39,217 nt of DNA from Gammaproteobacteria bacterium (GTDB taxonomy: Bacteria > Pseudomonadota > Gammaproteobacteria > Nitrococcales > Nitrococcaceae), in NCBI GenBank assembly GCA_030433275.1, contig JAUILK010000032.1:1-39217 (forward strand), in the 5' to 3' direction. The notes under the pieces were generated by a model. The model did not search any database. It worked only from the letters and a program-made list of their open reading frames with translations, and was not told the origin of the DNA. Made by a program: the position numbers and the translations under genes. Every line of letters begins with the position of its first letter. The first letter of the stretch is position 1. This document shows, piece after piece, positions 1-9,431 of the stretch.

Positions 1-125
1 ACCTCCGGCTGTTGCTCAGGGCAATAGCGGATCTTTTGCGCCGAATTCTGGGACGGCTACTGGCGGAATCGAGGCCCGAAGTGCGTGAGCAGGACACGGA
101 ATTCGGTCTTCGGGAAGCCGTGTAA
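1..125 (+). CDS. C-terminal end of an unidentified protein (partial)
   Basis: An open frame enters from the left edge (codons in phase with base 3) and stops at TAA 123-125, about 40 codons without a stop. The readable end is rich in Leu, Arg and Glu and ends in GLREAV. I recognise no family. The frame is short enough to be open by chance in GC-rich DNA, so this is only a possible gene end. Confidence 0.3.
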   Translation, partial: LRLLLRAIADLLRRILGRLLAESRPEVREQDTEFGLREAV

Positions 126-285
126 CAGGTTGTTCAGGACTGACTAGATAAAGTGCAAAAAGTCAGGTATCGACTCTGCGGGATCGGTGTTCTCGGTAGG
201 GTGCCGAAGATTGATAAACGCCGGGCTTTCACCTCGTCCATGAGGCAAAACGCTTGTGACGATAAGGCAGGGCTTGACCGATTCA

Positions 286-315
286 AATGCGACATATTGT
301 CGCACCTTGGATGCG
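286..315 (+). repeat. 30-bp direct repeat, left copy
   Basis: This 30-bp block recurs at 3635-3664 in the same orientation with 2 mismatches. It contains two small dyads: GCGACA-TAT-TGTCGC and, overlapping it, CGCACC-TTG-GATGCG. Similarity stops exactly at the 30-bp boundary. The pair brackets the membrane protein and TonB receptor genes. The rest of 126-422 shows no convincing gene. Confidence 0.7.
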
Positions 316-422
316 GAGCAAAATATCCATTCAAAAATATAACGTGACTAATATGCGATTAGGGGAGAAATGGACAGGTGTGTTCCCTAGTTATGCGTGT
401 ATTGTGGCCAAAATATTGTTAT

Positions 423-893
423 TTATTTGCCCTTGGGCTTCCATCCATAAGGTTTATCTTTCCACAACCTGAAGAGGCAGTAAGCTGTATAAAAACCAAC
501 AAAAAACTGAAGAGATCCCGTTATCTCAAACCATAAATCATTGGGCAGCTCATAAGTGGGCGGAGGGAAAAGCTGTTCGAGGATGGATTGAGGCACTTTT
601 GCGAAAAACAATGCATTTTTTATCACATGGTTATAGCCACCTTCGAACAAACCAATCCATCCAACGGGGATCAAAAACGTCAGAGCAATAAAGATCCACA
701 TGGAAATTCGGCTGACGAAAGACGATGGGTTCCATCGATAAATGCCATATGTGAAGATCAGAATTAATATAACCGGCAGAGCGATCAATGCGACATGGTG
801 TCGCCACGGTGTAGCATAGATAGCTGCACCGTAAATATGATGGATTATCGTTAAAACGAGCAAGCTAATTGCAGATAATAGCGTTTTCGTCAT
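423..893 (-). CDS. Small integral membrane protein downstream of a TonB receptor
   Basis: A 156-residue protein with about four hydrophobic segments: residues 4-24, 35-52, 62-85 and a C-terminal one near 125-145. It ends in a basic tail (KDKPYGWKPKGK). Conserved-looking motifs are HHIYGA after the first helix and a Trp/Pro-rich loop. I chose the ATG at 893 because a GGA lies eight bases upstream; a TTG four codons earlier is also possible. It lies 71 bp downstream of the TonB receptor on the same strand, so the two are probably co-transcribed. From memory, similar small membrane proteins accompany TonB-dependent siderophore receptors, but I cannot assign a function. A role in metal or siderophore uptake is inference from position only. 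Confidence 0.7.
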   Translation of the reverse strand: MTKTLLSAISLLVLTIIHHIYGAAIYATPWRHHVALIALPVILILIFTYGIYRWNPSSFVSRISMWIFIALTFLIPVGWIGLFEGGYNHVIKNALFFAKVPQSILEQLFPPPTYELPNDLWFEITGSLQFFVGFYTAYCLFRLWKDKPYGWKPKGK

Positions 894-964
894 TGTGTTT
901 TCCAACTGAATTATGGGTCGTTGTTATTTATTTTTAATCGCTTGCCTCACGGATTATCGTAATC

Positions 965-3385
965 TTAAAACGCGATACGGTAGGTCAAATCAAAGCTACG
1001 AGGTGCACCAAGATAAACCTGCGTGGCGCTGTATCCGGACCAGTCGGCATAGAGCTCATCAGTCAGGTTACGGCCGCGTAACATCAGATTACCTCCGAGC
1101 AGATTGTAGGAAACATAGGCATCAAGCAATGTGTACCCGTCAACCTTGATCGTGTTAGCGTTGTTGGTATAGAAATCTCCAACGTTACGCAGATTGCCGC
1201 CGATTGTCAGCGGGATGGCTCGCATACGGTAGGAGGTAAAAAGGTTGAACATGCGCTTCGGTACATTTTGCGGTCGATTTCCTGACAAATCGTCACCCGC
1301 GCCGTCGGTTAAATCTGTGAACTCCGGTTTCATGATTGTACCGTTTGCACCGACCTCCCAACGATTTGTGAGCGCGACGGCAATGTCTAGTTCGGCACCA
1401 CGCGTGCGCTGGCTGCCGCCCTGAATGGTTAATCGGGGATTATTTGGGTCACGTGTAAGAATGTCGTCCTGTTTGATCTGATAGATTGAAGCGGTGACGA
1501 TGACTTGATCGTCCCAGAAGGATGATTTGACACCCGTCTCGATGGAATATCCGGTTGAAAGATCAAAGCCGGCACGGGATGTGTTACTGAGCAGTAAAGT
1601 TGTAACCGGAATCGTGGCTTTGCTGTACTGCGCGAACAAAGCCGTTTTCGGAGTAAAATCATAGACTGTGCCAATACGCCAGGAAAAACTATTGAAGTCG
1701 TTACCAAAGCGTGTTGTAGCGTCGGAAACCTTGTCGTCGATCCGCCGATCGAGATCAATCATTTCGTATCGTAGTGCCCCGGTAAGCAGCCATTCTGGTG
1801 TTACATTAAATGCGTCTTCCAGAAACACGGCACCGGTACCCACCTTGCTCTTGAAGTCTTGCCGTGTTCCGAAATTCATTGCCGTGTCGGATGGGAATGC
1901 GCCGCGATCGGGGTCGAATGGATCGACCGAGGTTGTGGTACCGAAACGCCGTTTGGAATCAAGATCGGTTTGAATATACTCGAGCCCGGCCGAGAACCGG
2001 TTCCGGTACTGCCCGATCTGTCCATCGTAGGCCGTCATGAGGCGCTCAGACCAAAATCGATGGTCGTGCGTGATTTTGGTGGTCGACCGATCGAGCAGCC
2101 CAGTTCCGATGTTGAAGCTGAAGTCCTCTGAATTGGCCCAGAAGCGATCGGCATAGAAGATGCTGAACTCGTTCCTGAGCATCCATTCTTCGGTCAAATT
2201 GTAAGCCGCATGCGTACGCAGCCAGAGCGCTTTGGATTTCATCAGCCCATCGGAGACATTGTAATTTTGATCCCGGATGGCTTGGTCGATGATGAGATCG
2301 CCCGGACTCGAAACGAGTCCACTGGGATTGCGGGCGGCCGCCTGCGAGATAAGAGGGGTAGCTTGGTAGGGGGTGCTAAAACGGTCTTGGAAATAATCGA
2401 GGCTGGCCGACAGCGAAAGCTGATCCGTCGGCTCGAACAGAATGCCGCTTGTAAGACCTATCTTCCGGGAATCCGTATCGTCGATGTAACCATTGGATCC
2501 GGCGTAGCTGAGGCTGGTTTGAACGGCCGCCTTCTCACCAATCGGCTGGTTGAGACTGGCGCCACCACGAAGGGTGTCGAAACTGCCGTAGCTCAAGAGG
2601 CCGTCTACGTGGCTTTCTCCGAGACGGGGTTTTTTCGTGACAATGTTGATTGCCCCGACGAGCGCGCCGTTGCCATGAATGACTGATGCCGGCCCCTTCA
2701 GAATTTCAACTTGCTCGAAATTGTATGTGTCATAATTGCGTGATACCAACAACGGGTCGACTGCCCGCACCCCATCGATCAAATAGCCGGTGGCACGCGA
2801 GAAGCCCCGCATCGAGGTAACCCCTGGTTCGCCCGGCAAATTGCCTGCAGTTACGCCTGGTGCCGAATTATAAACTTCAATAAGATTTCTTAAGCCCTTC
2901 TCTTCAATCTCTTCTCGAGTTATGAGATCGACGGTTGCAGGGGTCTCGATGGGAGTTAATCCCGTATAGCTGCCGGTGCGGTTTTTTTCGGCGAGCTCTT
3001 GGTAGTCAAGTATTTGGTGGGCGGTAACCTTTACTGCGGGCAACTGGAAGGAATCATCGTTTTGGTTTGGCGTGTGCGTGGCGTTGGCGCGCCTTTGGAT
3101 GGTAACTACGCCCGGTGGGTTAACCTTATAGCTCAACTCGGTGCCATTCAGGAGCTGTTCCAGGGCTTGGCGTAAGGTGTAACGGCCGTGTAGCGCCGGG
3201 GCGGTCTTGCCGAGCAGAAGCTCGTCGGCGTAGCGAAGTTGAACGTTTGTCTGGGTGGCTATGTTTTTTAGTGTGGATTTGAGATCTTGGGCTTCAAGGT
3301 CGAAGATGAAGCGTGCCTCCGCTGCTTGCACCGTGTTCAGCGTCAATAGCAAGCCGATGGCGGCCATGAAGGTGCGCAATGGCAT
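965..3385 (-). CDS. TonB-dependent outer membrane receptor with STN signalling domain
   Basis: An 806-residue receptor for energised uptake across the outer membrane, most likely of a ferric siderophore. Residues 1-22 look like a signal peptide ending in an A-A rule site (VQAAEA). Residues 25-100 match the STN (secretin/TonB short N-terminal) domain found in FecA-, FpvA- and FoxA-like transducers. A plug domain follows at about 130-250, with features such as EILKGPASVIHGNGALGG-like and NIVTKKP. The rest is a 22-strand beta barrel ending in the expected aromatic Phe (DLTYRIAF). STN receptors normally signal to a FecR/FecI-type anti-sigma/sigma pair, but none is next to this gene. The long leader contains a strong hairpin (3526-3556). 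Substrate cannot be read from sequence. Confidence 0.92.
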   Translation of the reverse strand: MPLRTFMAAIGLLLTLNTVQAAEARFIFDLEAQDLKSTLKNIATQTNVQLRYADELLLGKTAPALHGRYTLRQALEQLLNGTELSYKVNPPGVVTIQRRANATHTPNQNDDSFQLPAVKVTAHQILDYQELAEKNRTGSYTGLTPIETPATVDLITREEIEEKGLRNLIEVYNSAPGVTAGNLPGEPGVTSMRGFSRATGYLIDGVRAVDPLLVSRNYDTYNFEQVEILKGPASVIHGNGALVGAINIVTKKPRLGESHVDGLLSYGSFDTLRGGASLNQPIGEKAAVQTSLSYAGSNGYIDDTDSRKIGLTSGILFEPTDQLSLSASLDYFQDRFSTPYQATPLISQAAARNPSGLVSSPGDLIIDQAIRDQNYNVSDGLMKSKALWLRTHAAYNLTEEWMLRNEFSIFYADRFWANSEDFSFNIGTGLLDRSTTKITHDHRFWSERLMTAYDGQIGQYRNRFSAGLEYIQTDLDSKRRFGTTTSVDPFDPDRGAFPSDTAMNFGTRQDFKSKVGTGAVFLEDAFNVTPEWLLTGALRYEMIDLDRRIDDKVSDATTRFGNDFNSFSWRIGTVYDFTPKTALFAQYSKATIPVTTLLLSNTSRAGFDLSTGYSIETGVKSSFWDDQVIVTASIYQIKQDDILTRDPNNPRLTIQGGSQRTRGAELDIAVALTNRWEVGANGTIMKPEFTDLTDGAGDDLSGNRPQNVPKRMFNLFTSYRMRAIPLTIGGNLRNVGDFYTNNANTIKVDGYTLLDAYVSYNLLGGNLMLRGRNLTDELYADWSGYSATQVYLGAPRSFDLTYRIAF

Positions 3386-3525
3386 CTCGCAAGTTTCCTT
3401 GTGCTGGCGTTCTGGTCTTGAAGAGCGTGCACAAAATTGCTCACCAGGCGGGCAATCGGAGCGATCTGGGAGGAAGGCGAATCCCCGCTGGCGCGTGCAA
3501 TCCAGTACGACCGGCGCTATCGGTC

Positions 3526-3556
3526 GCCTGCCCCGGGTTGGGGGTCCGGGGCAGGC
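3526..3556 (-). promoter_or_regulatory. Strong GC-rich hairpin in the TonB receptor leader
   Basis: GCCTGCCCCGG (3526-3536) and CCGGGGCAGGC (3546-3556) form a perfect 11-bp stem with a 9-nt loop. It lies about 140 bp upstream of the receptor start. A second short stem (GACCG/CGGTC) follows towards the gene. There is no T tract, so it is not a typical intrinsic terminator. It may be part of a structured 5' leader; I could not match it to a known riboswitch class. Confidence 0.4.
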
Positions 3557-3634
3557 TTCACCGACGTGCCGAGGAAATAAGTGCTGTGCTTAAAACTAAG
3601 CTTTTTGAGCATACGGTGAAATGCAGCCGAGCGG

Positions 3635-3664
3635 AATGCGGCATATTGTCGCACCTTGGGTGCG
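3635..3664 (+). repeat. 30-bp direct repeat, right copy
   Basis: Second copy of the 30-bp block at 286-315, same orientation, 28 of 30 identical. In this copy the second dyad is perfect: CGCACC-TTG-GGTGCG. The distance between copies is 3,349 bp and they enclose the receptor module. Confidence 0.7.
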
Positions 3665-4164
3665 TCAGTGTGTCGTGTTTAGCCGGTAGGCGATAATATG
3701 TGCATTTTAATGCGATTTTATGAATCAGCTGCAATGTCTCCTCACCTATTTGCTTAGGGTGGCAACCAAGGACCCGAGGATGGAGTCGTACATGTACAGG
3801 GTGGTGCGAAGTGGGCGCTTTATGATGAAGAGGGGGGTGATGCAATGCGGGGTGGAGGCGTTAAATGAAGAAAAATTCAATGGTTTTTCAAAATTTAAGT
3901 AAATTTTATAGAGATTTTTTTGAATTTTTCCCTTGATCTGCCATTTTGATTTTTCTGGATAAATTTTATTAGGTTATTTTAAACAATTTTAGCAACTCAA
4001 TAGGATAGTATGCTACGGATAGCGTGTGTAATCCAAGCCCCTTTACGGAGCAATAAGGCGGACCTTGGGTCATTGTCTGGGGATCGATTTTACCCGGATG
4101 GCGGAGAGCCGGTATTAAAATTTTTATTGAGGCGATGCTGCGCCGGCGAGAGCACGCGCAACAC
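3665..4164. other. Gene-free, AT-rich intergenic region
   Basis: No convincing gene is seen. Bases about 3860-4010 are strikingly AT-rich, with runs of T and A, compared with the GC-rich neighbours. The region separates the receptor module from hspQ and may mark a junction of transferred DNA. Confidence 0.5.
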
Positions 4165-4479
4165 TCAGTGTGTCCCTCTGGAACGATAATAACGGCCTTC
4201 GACGAAACGGTCGAAGATCTCGCACAGGGCCGGGTGGTTGATCTGTTCTAGGTTTTCGTCCGGCTCCAGATGACGCTCAGCGACGTATGTGCCATGGTCG
4301 GCATCATGCACGAGTACGTGATACCAAGGTTTGTCCTTCGGTGGACGGCTCCTTGCCATCATCTCGTACCACTCTTCGGAGCCTTGGAATACCGGGTCGA
4401 CGTCGACGATCACGCCCCGATAGTTGAATAATGTGTGGTGAACCAGCTGCCCGATCGTGAATTTCGGTTGAGTTTCCAT
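4165..4479 (-). CDS. hspQ: Heat shock protein HspQ (hemimethylated-DNA-binding family)
   Basis: A 104-residue protein matching the HspQ/YccV family in length and sequence. In Escherichia coli HspQ binds hemimethylated DNA, affects DnaA stability and acts as an enhancer of Lon protease specificity. Visible family features are the start FTIGQLVHHTLFNYRGVIVD, the WYEMMARSRPPKDKPWYHVL core and the YVAERHLEPD segment. The protein is cytoplasmic. It stands 155 bp downstream of the DUF1841 gene on the same strand; a shared transcript is possible. Confidence 0.93.
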   Translation of the reverse strand: METQPKFTIGQLVHHTLFNYRGVIVDVDPVFQGSEEWYEMMARSRPPKDKPWYHVLVHDADHGTYVAERHLEPDENLEQINHPALCEIFDRFVEGRYYRSRGTH

Positions 4480-4634
4480 CGGAAGGTGCCTATCCCACTT
4501 GCTTTGATTACGACGGCTTTGGCAACCGTGAGTGTTTTGCCCTCAGCCACGACGGCGTTTACGATCAAACGGTTTACCGATGTCATCCATTAATATATAC
4601 GATAATTAAACGCTTCGACGGCTGCTAGAGCTTT

Positions 4635-5090
4635 TCAGCACGGTTGGTTGCCGAGGATTCGGTGTGCCAGCGTTTCTAGACAGGCTAGATAGGCGGCCTC
4701 ATCGGGCAATGCATTATAACGCTGTGCATGCCATAGAGTTTCGGAAAGGCAATCCATCATGCGGTGTTCCGCCTCGCTTCGACTATCGAAATGCCCACTC
4801 AGCGCGTTATGGATGCCATACACGCCGCTAGGACGATCGGCGGCAACCTGTTCTCGCAAAGCGATGTGTAGGGCCATGTGAAGAAAGGGGTTGGTTTCGC
4901 CGTTTTCGGGTCGGTAATCGCGCTCTAAGGCCTGATCTTCGTTCTCCAGCAGAAACTGGTACTCGGGGTGCTCGGCGACCACGGCAGCGACCATCTGCTC
5001 CAGCGGTGCCATGGGTAAACCGGCTCGAGCCTTGTGCCACGCCTCCAGGTAGAAGCGGCGGAGTTCACTGCGGTCTTGGCTTAAAAACAT
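4635..5090 (-). CDS. DUF1841 family protein
   Basis: A 151-residue soluble protein, full length for DUF1841, a family of unknown function common in beta- and gammaproteobacteria. Visible family features are the N-terminal MFLSQDR and FYLEAWHKA segments, the central NPFLHMALHIALREQ motif, and a C-terminal helical part with His-containing helices (MMDCLSETLWHAQR). The His-rich pattern could suggest a ligand site, but that is inference. In related genomes it often lies near nth, as here. Confidence 0.85.
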   Translation of the reverse strand: MFLSQDRSELRRFYLEAWHKARAGLPMAPLEQMVAAVVAEHPEYQFLLENEDQALERDYRPENGETNPFLHMALHIALREQVAADRPSGVYGIHNALSGHFDSRSEAEHRMMDCLSETLWHAQRYNALPDEAAYLACLETLAHRILGNQPC

Positions 5091-5474
5091 CGCAACGCAT
5101 CTACCAGTATGTTGGTTTATCGCTTATTAAGTAGGAACGCACCGCCTGAAAGCGATGGTTGTGTTCAGATCCTCTCTATGATCCTGATCGAGAGAGGCTG
5201 TGGCAATAACGATGCATTGTACCCGCTCCATAATGATAGCAGCGGTTGCCTAAAAGAGGCGGGCGAGTCTTTTCCGTGGCGGTAATTACCTATCGATTCC
5301 ATGTGATATGCTTAACCGCGTAAGTCGAGCTGCGCCTTTCGAATCCTTGGCGTGTTGCTCGGTAAAGTGCGGCGCTTCCGACGCCCACTATCAGTGGATA
5401 GGTTCACTGCCGTCAGCCTCCCAACTTTCTTTCCTGAGAGGCGTTGGTTCGGAAAAGACCCCGACCTCCTTTAA
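5091..5474. other. Intergenic region without recognised gene
   Basis: Lies between the DUF1841 start and the terminator of the metG-rsxB-nth unit. It should hold the promoter for DUF1841, but I could not pick out a clear one. No open frame looks coding. Confidence 0.4.
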
Positions 5475-5508
5475 TAAAAAAACGAGATCCAACGGATGGC
5501 TCCACTCG
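5475..5508 (-). terminator. Candidate intrinsic terminator after nth
   Basis: Read on the minus strand, CGAG and ATCC pair with GGAT and CTCG around a GTT loop, with a TGGAGCC bulge on one side. A run of seven T (5476-5482) follows directly. It sits 17 bp past the nth stop, as expected for the end of the metG-rsxB-nth unit. The bulge makes the stem imperfect. Confidence 0.5.
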
Positions 5509-5524
5509 ATGGCGAGAGGGGTGG

Positions 5525-6169
5525 TTAATTTCTTCGGTAAACCGCTTTGTTCTCGAACTCGCAGAGATCATAAATCACGCACTCGGCGCAGCGCGGTTTA
5601 CGTGCAGTGCAGACATAGCGACCATGGAGGATCAGCCAATGATGGGCATCCTGCAGATATTCCTTTGGTATCCACCGTGTCAGTTTGTCTTCCACCTGCC
5701 GAGGGGTATGGCCTCGGGCGAGTCCGGTGCGATTGGCGACGCGCAGGATGTGTGTGTCCACGGCCAAGGTGGGTTGGCCAAATGCGGTATTGAGCACGAC
5801 ATTGGCGGTTTTACGCCCTACCCCGGGCAGCGCTTCCAAATCGCGACGATTGTCCGGCACGAGGCCCTGGTGTTGCTCCAGCAGGATGCGGCAGCATTCG
5901 ATGATATTCCGGGCTTTGGTGTTGAATAGCCCAATGGTCTGGATGTATTCCTTGAGGCGCTGCTCGCCCAGCGCCCACATGGCGGCGGGCGTATCGGCAA
6001 CGGTGAACAGCCGCTCGGTCGCCTTGTTGACGCTGCGGTCGGTAGCCTGGGCCGAGAGTATAACGGCGATGAGCAACTCAAATGGTGTCCGGAAGCGCAA
6101 CTCGGTGCGTGGTGTCGGATTTGCAGCCTTTAGACGCTGGAAAATAGCCGTGCGTTTTTGACGGTTCAT
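5525..6169 (-). CDS. nth: Endonuclease III (DNA glycosylase/AP lyase)
   Basis: A 214-residue base-excision repair enzyme that removes oxidised pyrimidines and cleaves at abasic sites. The helix-hairpin-helix motif LPGVGRKTANVVLNTAFG holds the catalytic Lys, followed by the catalytic Asp in AVDTHI. Near the C-terminus four Cys with spacing C-x6-C-x2-C-x5-C form the [4Fe-4S] site. Length is typical for Nth. It is 17 bp downstream of rsxB, so it is the last gene of a metG-rsxB-nth unit, an order also seen in other gammaproteobacteria. Confidence 0.97.
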   Translation of the reverse strand: MNRQKRTAIFQRLKAANPTPRTELRFRTPFELLIAVILSAQATDRSVNKATERLFTVADTPAAMWALGEQRLKEYIQTIGLFNTKARNIIECCRILLEQHQGLVPDNRRDLEALPGVGRKTANVVLNTAFGQPTLAVDTHILRVANRTGLARGHTPRQVEDKLTRWIPKEYLQDAHHWLILHGRYVCTARKPRCAECVIYDLCEFENKAVYRRN

Positions 6170-6186
6170 CCGTGGGCGCGCCGTTC

Positions 6187-7017
6187 TTATTTCAGGCGCG
6201 AGGATAAGAATGTGCCGCGGGTGGCAGCCAAGGCCGCTTGGCGGCGGCGCGCCCGAGCCACAGCGGCCTGAATCACCGCTTTTTTATCGGTGCTATCAAG
6301 GTCACGCCCGGGTATCGCTTTCTTGCGTTGCTGCCGCTGCTGTCGCTCGTCGCGTTCTCTGGCGAGACGGGCCAGGCGGTATTCGTAGCGCTCGCGCGCG
6401 AGATCAGCCTTGCCTCGGATTTGCTCCCAGCTCTGAAGTTGCGATTTGCTAAAAGAAGCGTTCTCTACAGCCGGATTTTGATCGAGACGAGTCTGAGTGC
6501 CTATACTCTGTGTCAGCGGTTGCAGATGGATGCAGTCCACCGGGCAGGGCTCGATGCAGAGCGCACAGCCTGTGCATTCGGTGCGAATTACGGTATGCAT
6601 CTGCTTGGCCGCACCCAAAATGGCGTCTACGGGGCAGGCCTGAATACAGCGCGTGCAACCGATGCATGCTGTCTCGTCGATCCAGGCTACGGTCGGTTGT
6701 TGCGGGGGCGTGCCGTACTTGGGGTTGAGAGGCTTGGACTTGCATCCGAGTAGCTCCGCGAGCGCACGCACGGTGAGTTCACCACCCGGTGGGCATTGGT
6801 TGATATCCGCTTCCCCACAGGCGACCGCTTCGGCATAGGGGCGGCAGGCGGAATAGCCGCAGCGCCCGCATTGGGTTTGTGGCAGGATGGCGTCGATTTG
6901 CTCGGCATTGGGTTGCGGCTTGCCGTGCCGACGGGTCTTCCAGCCGAATAGCCGACCGGTTGCCGCAGCGAGGCGGGTGAGGGCGGTTGCGGGTGTAGCA
7001 AGCATGCCGAAACTCAC
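6187..7017 (-). CDS. rsxB: RnfB/RsxB-type ferredoxin, without the rest of the Rnf complex
   Basis: A 276-residue iron-sulfur protein. Residues about 45-80 carry the RnfB four-Cys domain ([15 protein letters not shown] then a later Cys). Two ferredoxin 4Fe-4S motifs follow: [12 protein letters not shown] and [12 protein letters not shown]. Rnf/Rsx normally moves electrons between NADH and ferredoxin, or keeps SoxR reduced, as a six-subunit membrane complex. Here no rnfA, C, D, G or E is adjacent. The N-terminus lacks the usual strong membrane anchor, being only moderately hydrophobic. The last 80 residues are a basic, Ala/Arg-rich helix ([20 protein letters not shown], later [16 protein letters not shown]) that resembles RnfC tails. 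A stand-alone RnfB between metG and nth is known from some xanthomonads; its role is unclear. Confidence 0.88.
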   Translation of the reverse strand: MSFGMLATPATALTRLAAATGRLFGWKTRRHGKPQPNAEQIDAILPQTQCGRCGYSACRPYAEAVACGEADINQCPPGGELTVRALAELLGCKSKPLNPKYGTPPQQPTVAWIDETACIGCTRCIQACPVDAILGAAKQMHTVIRTECTGCALCIEPCPVDCIHLQPLTQSIGTQTRLDQNPAVENASFSKSQLQSWEQIRGKADLARERYEYRLARLARERDERQQRQQRKKAIPGRDLDSTDKKAVIQAAVARARRRQAALAATRGTFLSSRLK

Positions 7018-7064
7018 GCGCTATTCAATCAGCTGCGGCTGAAGCGGTTCGAATAAGAGCCGCA

Positions 7065-9107
7065 TCATCGTACCCGCATGCCGGGCTGGGCTCCTGCATC
7101 CGGCTCCAGCAGCCAAAGTTCCTGGCCGCCGGGACCGGCGGCCAGGAGCATGCCTTCGGAGATGCCGAGGCGCATCTTGCGGGGTTTGAGGTTCGCCACC
7201 ACTAAGGTTAACCGGCCCTCGAGATCGGTAGGATCATAAGCAGTCTTTAGACTGGCGAAGACCATACGCTGCTCGCCGCCGAGATCCAGGCTAAGGCGCA
7301 GCAGCCGATCGGCTCCGTCGACAGGCTGTGCTTTGGTTATGCGTGCAATCCTCAAGTCGACACGGGCGAACTGTTCATGGTCGATCGGTTCGGCGATCGG
7401 TTCCGGCGTGAACGATGTATCGGCGCTCGGGTCGGTGCCGGTCATGGCGAAGATGCCCTTTTGAGTGAGGGTCTCCTGCGACTGTTCGAGCATACGCTCG
7501 ACGGCCACCTTGTCCACCCGAGTCATGAGCGGTGTAAATGCCTTGATGGTATGGTCGAGCAAGGGTCGGCTGGCATCGTCCCAATCCTGCGCTGGCAGGT
7601 TGAGGAAGGCTTCGGCGTGTTGGGCCATCCGCGGCAGTATGGGCTTTAGGTAAGCCGTTAGCAGGCGAAACAGATTGATGCCCATGGTGCAGATCATTTG
7701 CACCTGTTCGTCATGCCCGGCTTGCTTGGCAAGCAGCCACGGTTTTTCCTGATCGATGTATTGGTTGGCCTCGTCGGAAAGCGCCATGACCTCACGCACG
7801 ACCCGAGCATACTCGCGTTTCTCGTAGAGCTCGGCGATTTGAGCCCCCTGAGCAGTGAACTTGCGATAGAGTGCCGGCGCGGCCAGGGTTGCTGAGAGCC
7901 GTCCCGCAAAGCGCTTGTTGATGAAGCCGGCGCAGCGGCTGGCGATATTGACCAGCTTACCGACCAAATCCGCGTTCACCCGCTGCGCGAAATCTTCCAA
8001 ATTCAAGTCTAGATCGTGCACTCCGCTGCCGAGTTTGGCCGCGAAGTAGTAGCGCAAGTATTCGGGATTCAGGTGATGCAAGTACGTGCGAGCCGTGATG
8101 AAGGTGCCGCGGGATTTGGACATCTTCTGGCCGTTGACGGTGAGAAAGCCGTGGGTGAAAAGCCGGGTCGGTTTGCGGAATCCGGCGCCTTCGAGCATGG
8201 CCGGCCAGAACAGGGCGTGGAAGTAGACGATATCCTTACCGATAAAATGGTACAGTTCGGTCTCCGAGCCCGGTTGCCAAAAGGCGTCGAAGTCGAGGCC
8301 TTTACGATCGCAGAAATTTTTGAAGCTGGCCATGTAGCCGATCGGCGCATCCAGCCAAACGTAAAAGTATTTATTGGGTGCATCCGGGATTTCGAATCCG
8401 AAATAGGGCGCATCGCGGGAGATGTCCCAGGATTTCAGGCCTTCATCGAACCACTCTTTGAGCTTGTTCGCTACTTCTTCCTGGGTGTGCGCAGGATTGG
8501 CCCATTCGCGTAACATGCTCTCGAAGTCTTCGAGCCGAAAGAAGAAATGCTCCGAGGCACGTTCGATTGGGCGCACACCGGAGAGTACGGAAACAGGGTT
8601 TCTGAGTTCGCCGGGAGAGTAACTGGCACCGCAGACTTCGCAGTTATCACCGTATTGGTCCTCTGCCGCACAGCGCGGGCAGGTGCCCCTGATATAGCGG
8701 TCCGGCAGGAACATGTTCATCTGCGGATCAAAGGCTTGGGTGATCTCGCGACGTTCGATGTGGCCGGCATCGCGCAGGCGTTCGTAGACCAGGGCGGAGA
8801 AGTAGCGATTCTCTGCGGAGTGGGTGGTGTAGTAGTTATCGAATTCAATTAGAAACGCGGCGAAGTCCGCTTGGTGTTCGGTTCCGAAACGTTTGATGAG
8901 TTCCTCAGGCGTGATGCCCTGCTCGCGGGCTTTGAGCATGATGGGCGTGCCGTGGGCATCGTCGGCGCAGATGTAGTAGCACTCGTTACCCTGCAGCTTC
9001 TGGAAGCGAACCCAGATGTCCGTTTGGATGTACTCGACCAAATGACCTATATGGATCGGGCCGTTGGCATAGGGTAGAGCGCTTGTAACCAGTATCTTTC
9101 GCGTCAT
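7065..9107 (-). CDS. metG: Methionyl-tRNA synthetase
   Basis: A 680-residue enzyme that charges tRNA-Met. The HIGH-type signature is in [17 protein letters not shown], and the KMSKS loop is present as KMSKSRGT. The zinc-knuckle Cys residues are visible in [17 protein letters not shown]. After residue about 570 comes the tRNA-binding (Trbp111-like) domain starting [11 protein letters not shown], which mediates dimerisation in the long MetG form. It is first in the metG-rsxB-nth unit, 47 bp before rsxB. Confidence 0.98.
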   Translation of the reverse strand: MTRKILVTSALPYANGPIHIGHLVEYIQTDIWVRFQKLQGNECYYICADDAHGTPIMLKAREQGITPEELIKRFGTEHQADFAAFLIEFDNYYTTHSAENRYFSALVYERLRDAGHIERREITQAFDPQMNMFLPDRYIRGTCPRCAAEDQYGDNCEVCGASYSPGELRNPVSVLSGVRPIERASEHFFFRLEDFESMLREWANPAHTQEEVANKLKEWFDEGLKSWDISRDAPYFGFEIPDAPNKYFYVWLDAPIGYMASFKNFCDRKGLDFDAFWQPGSETELYHFIGKDIVYFHALFWPAMLEGAGFRKPTRLFTHGFLTVNGQKMSKSRGTFITARTYLHHLNPEYLRYYFAAKLGSGVHDLDLNLEDFAQRVNADLVGKLVNIASRCAGFINKRFAGRLSATLAAPALYRKFTAQGAQIAELYEKREYARVVREVMALSDEANQYIDQEKPWLLAKQAGHDEQVQMICTMGINLFRLLTAYLKPILPRMAQHAEAFLNLPAQDWDDASRPLLDHTIKAFTPLMTRVDKVAVERMLEQSQETLTQKGIFAMTGTDPSADTSFTPEPIAEPIDHEQFARVDLRIARITKAQPVDGADRLLRLSLDLGGEQRMVFASLKTAYDPTDLEGRLTLVVANLKPRKMRLGISEGMLLAAGPGGQELWLLEPDAGAQPGMRVR

Positions 9108-9431
9108 AATTCCACGGATCCAGCGTTGCTCGATTGGCGAGCCAAGCCATCAATTATGCCAGATCCAATCGATCCGTACCGAAATACGGACTATCTTATC
9201 GAGTAACTCGTCTGATCGGGTTCATACTGAAGCGTGCCTACTGAGGGGCAGCCCCTTGGGGGCGGGGTATTGTCGAGTGGTTTGGTTTGGAGCTTACGGT
9301 CAGCAACTCAATAATTGCCGTCAGATGGTGTTTGCCACCCCTGACGGTGGCGTAGTAGCTTAACCTTCCCTTGCTATGCCCAGGTTTGCCACGCGTCGCT
9401 GCGCCGTTTTTATATGTTATTGGGTGGGTAT
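9108..9431. other. metG upstream region up to the insertion sequence
   Basis: No gene is seen. It should contain the metG promoter; a CATAAT box (minus strand, near 9154-9159) is present but has no clear -35 partner. The last six bases, GGGTAT, are the target duplication of the adjoining insertion sequence. Confidence 0.4.

Noticed and set aside
3386-3600. Possible cobalamin or other riboswitch before the TonB receptor
   Set aside because: Strong hairpins exist, but I could not find the conserved core sequence of a known class on either strand.
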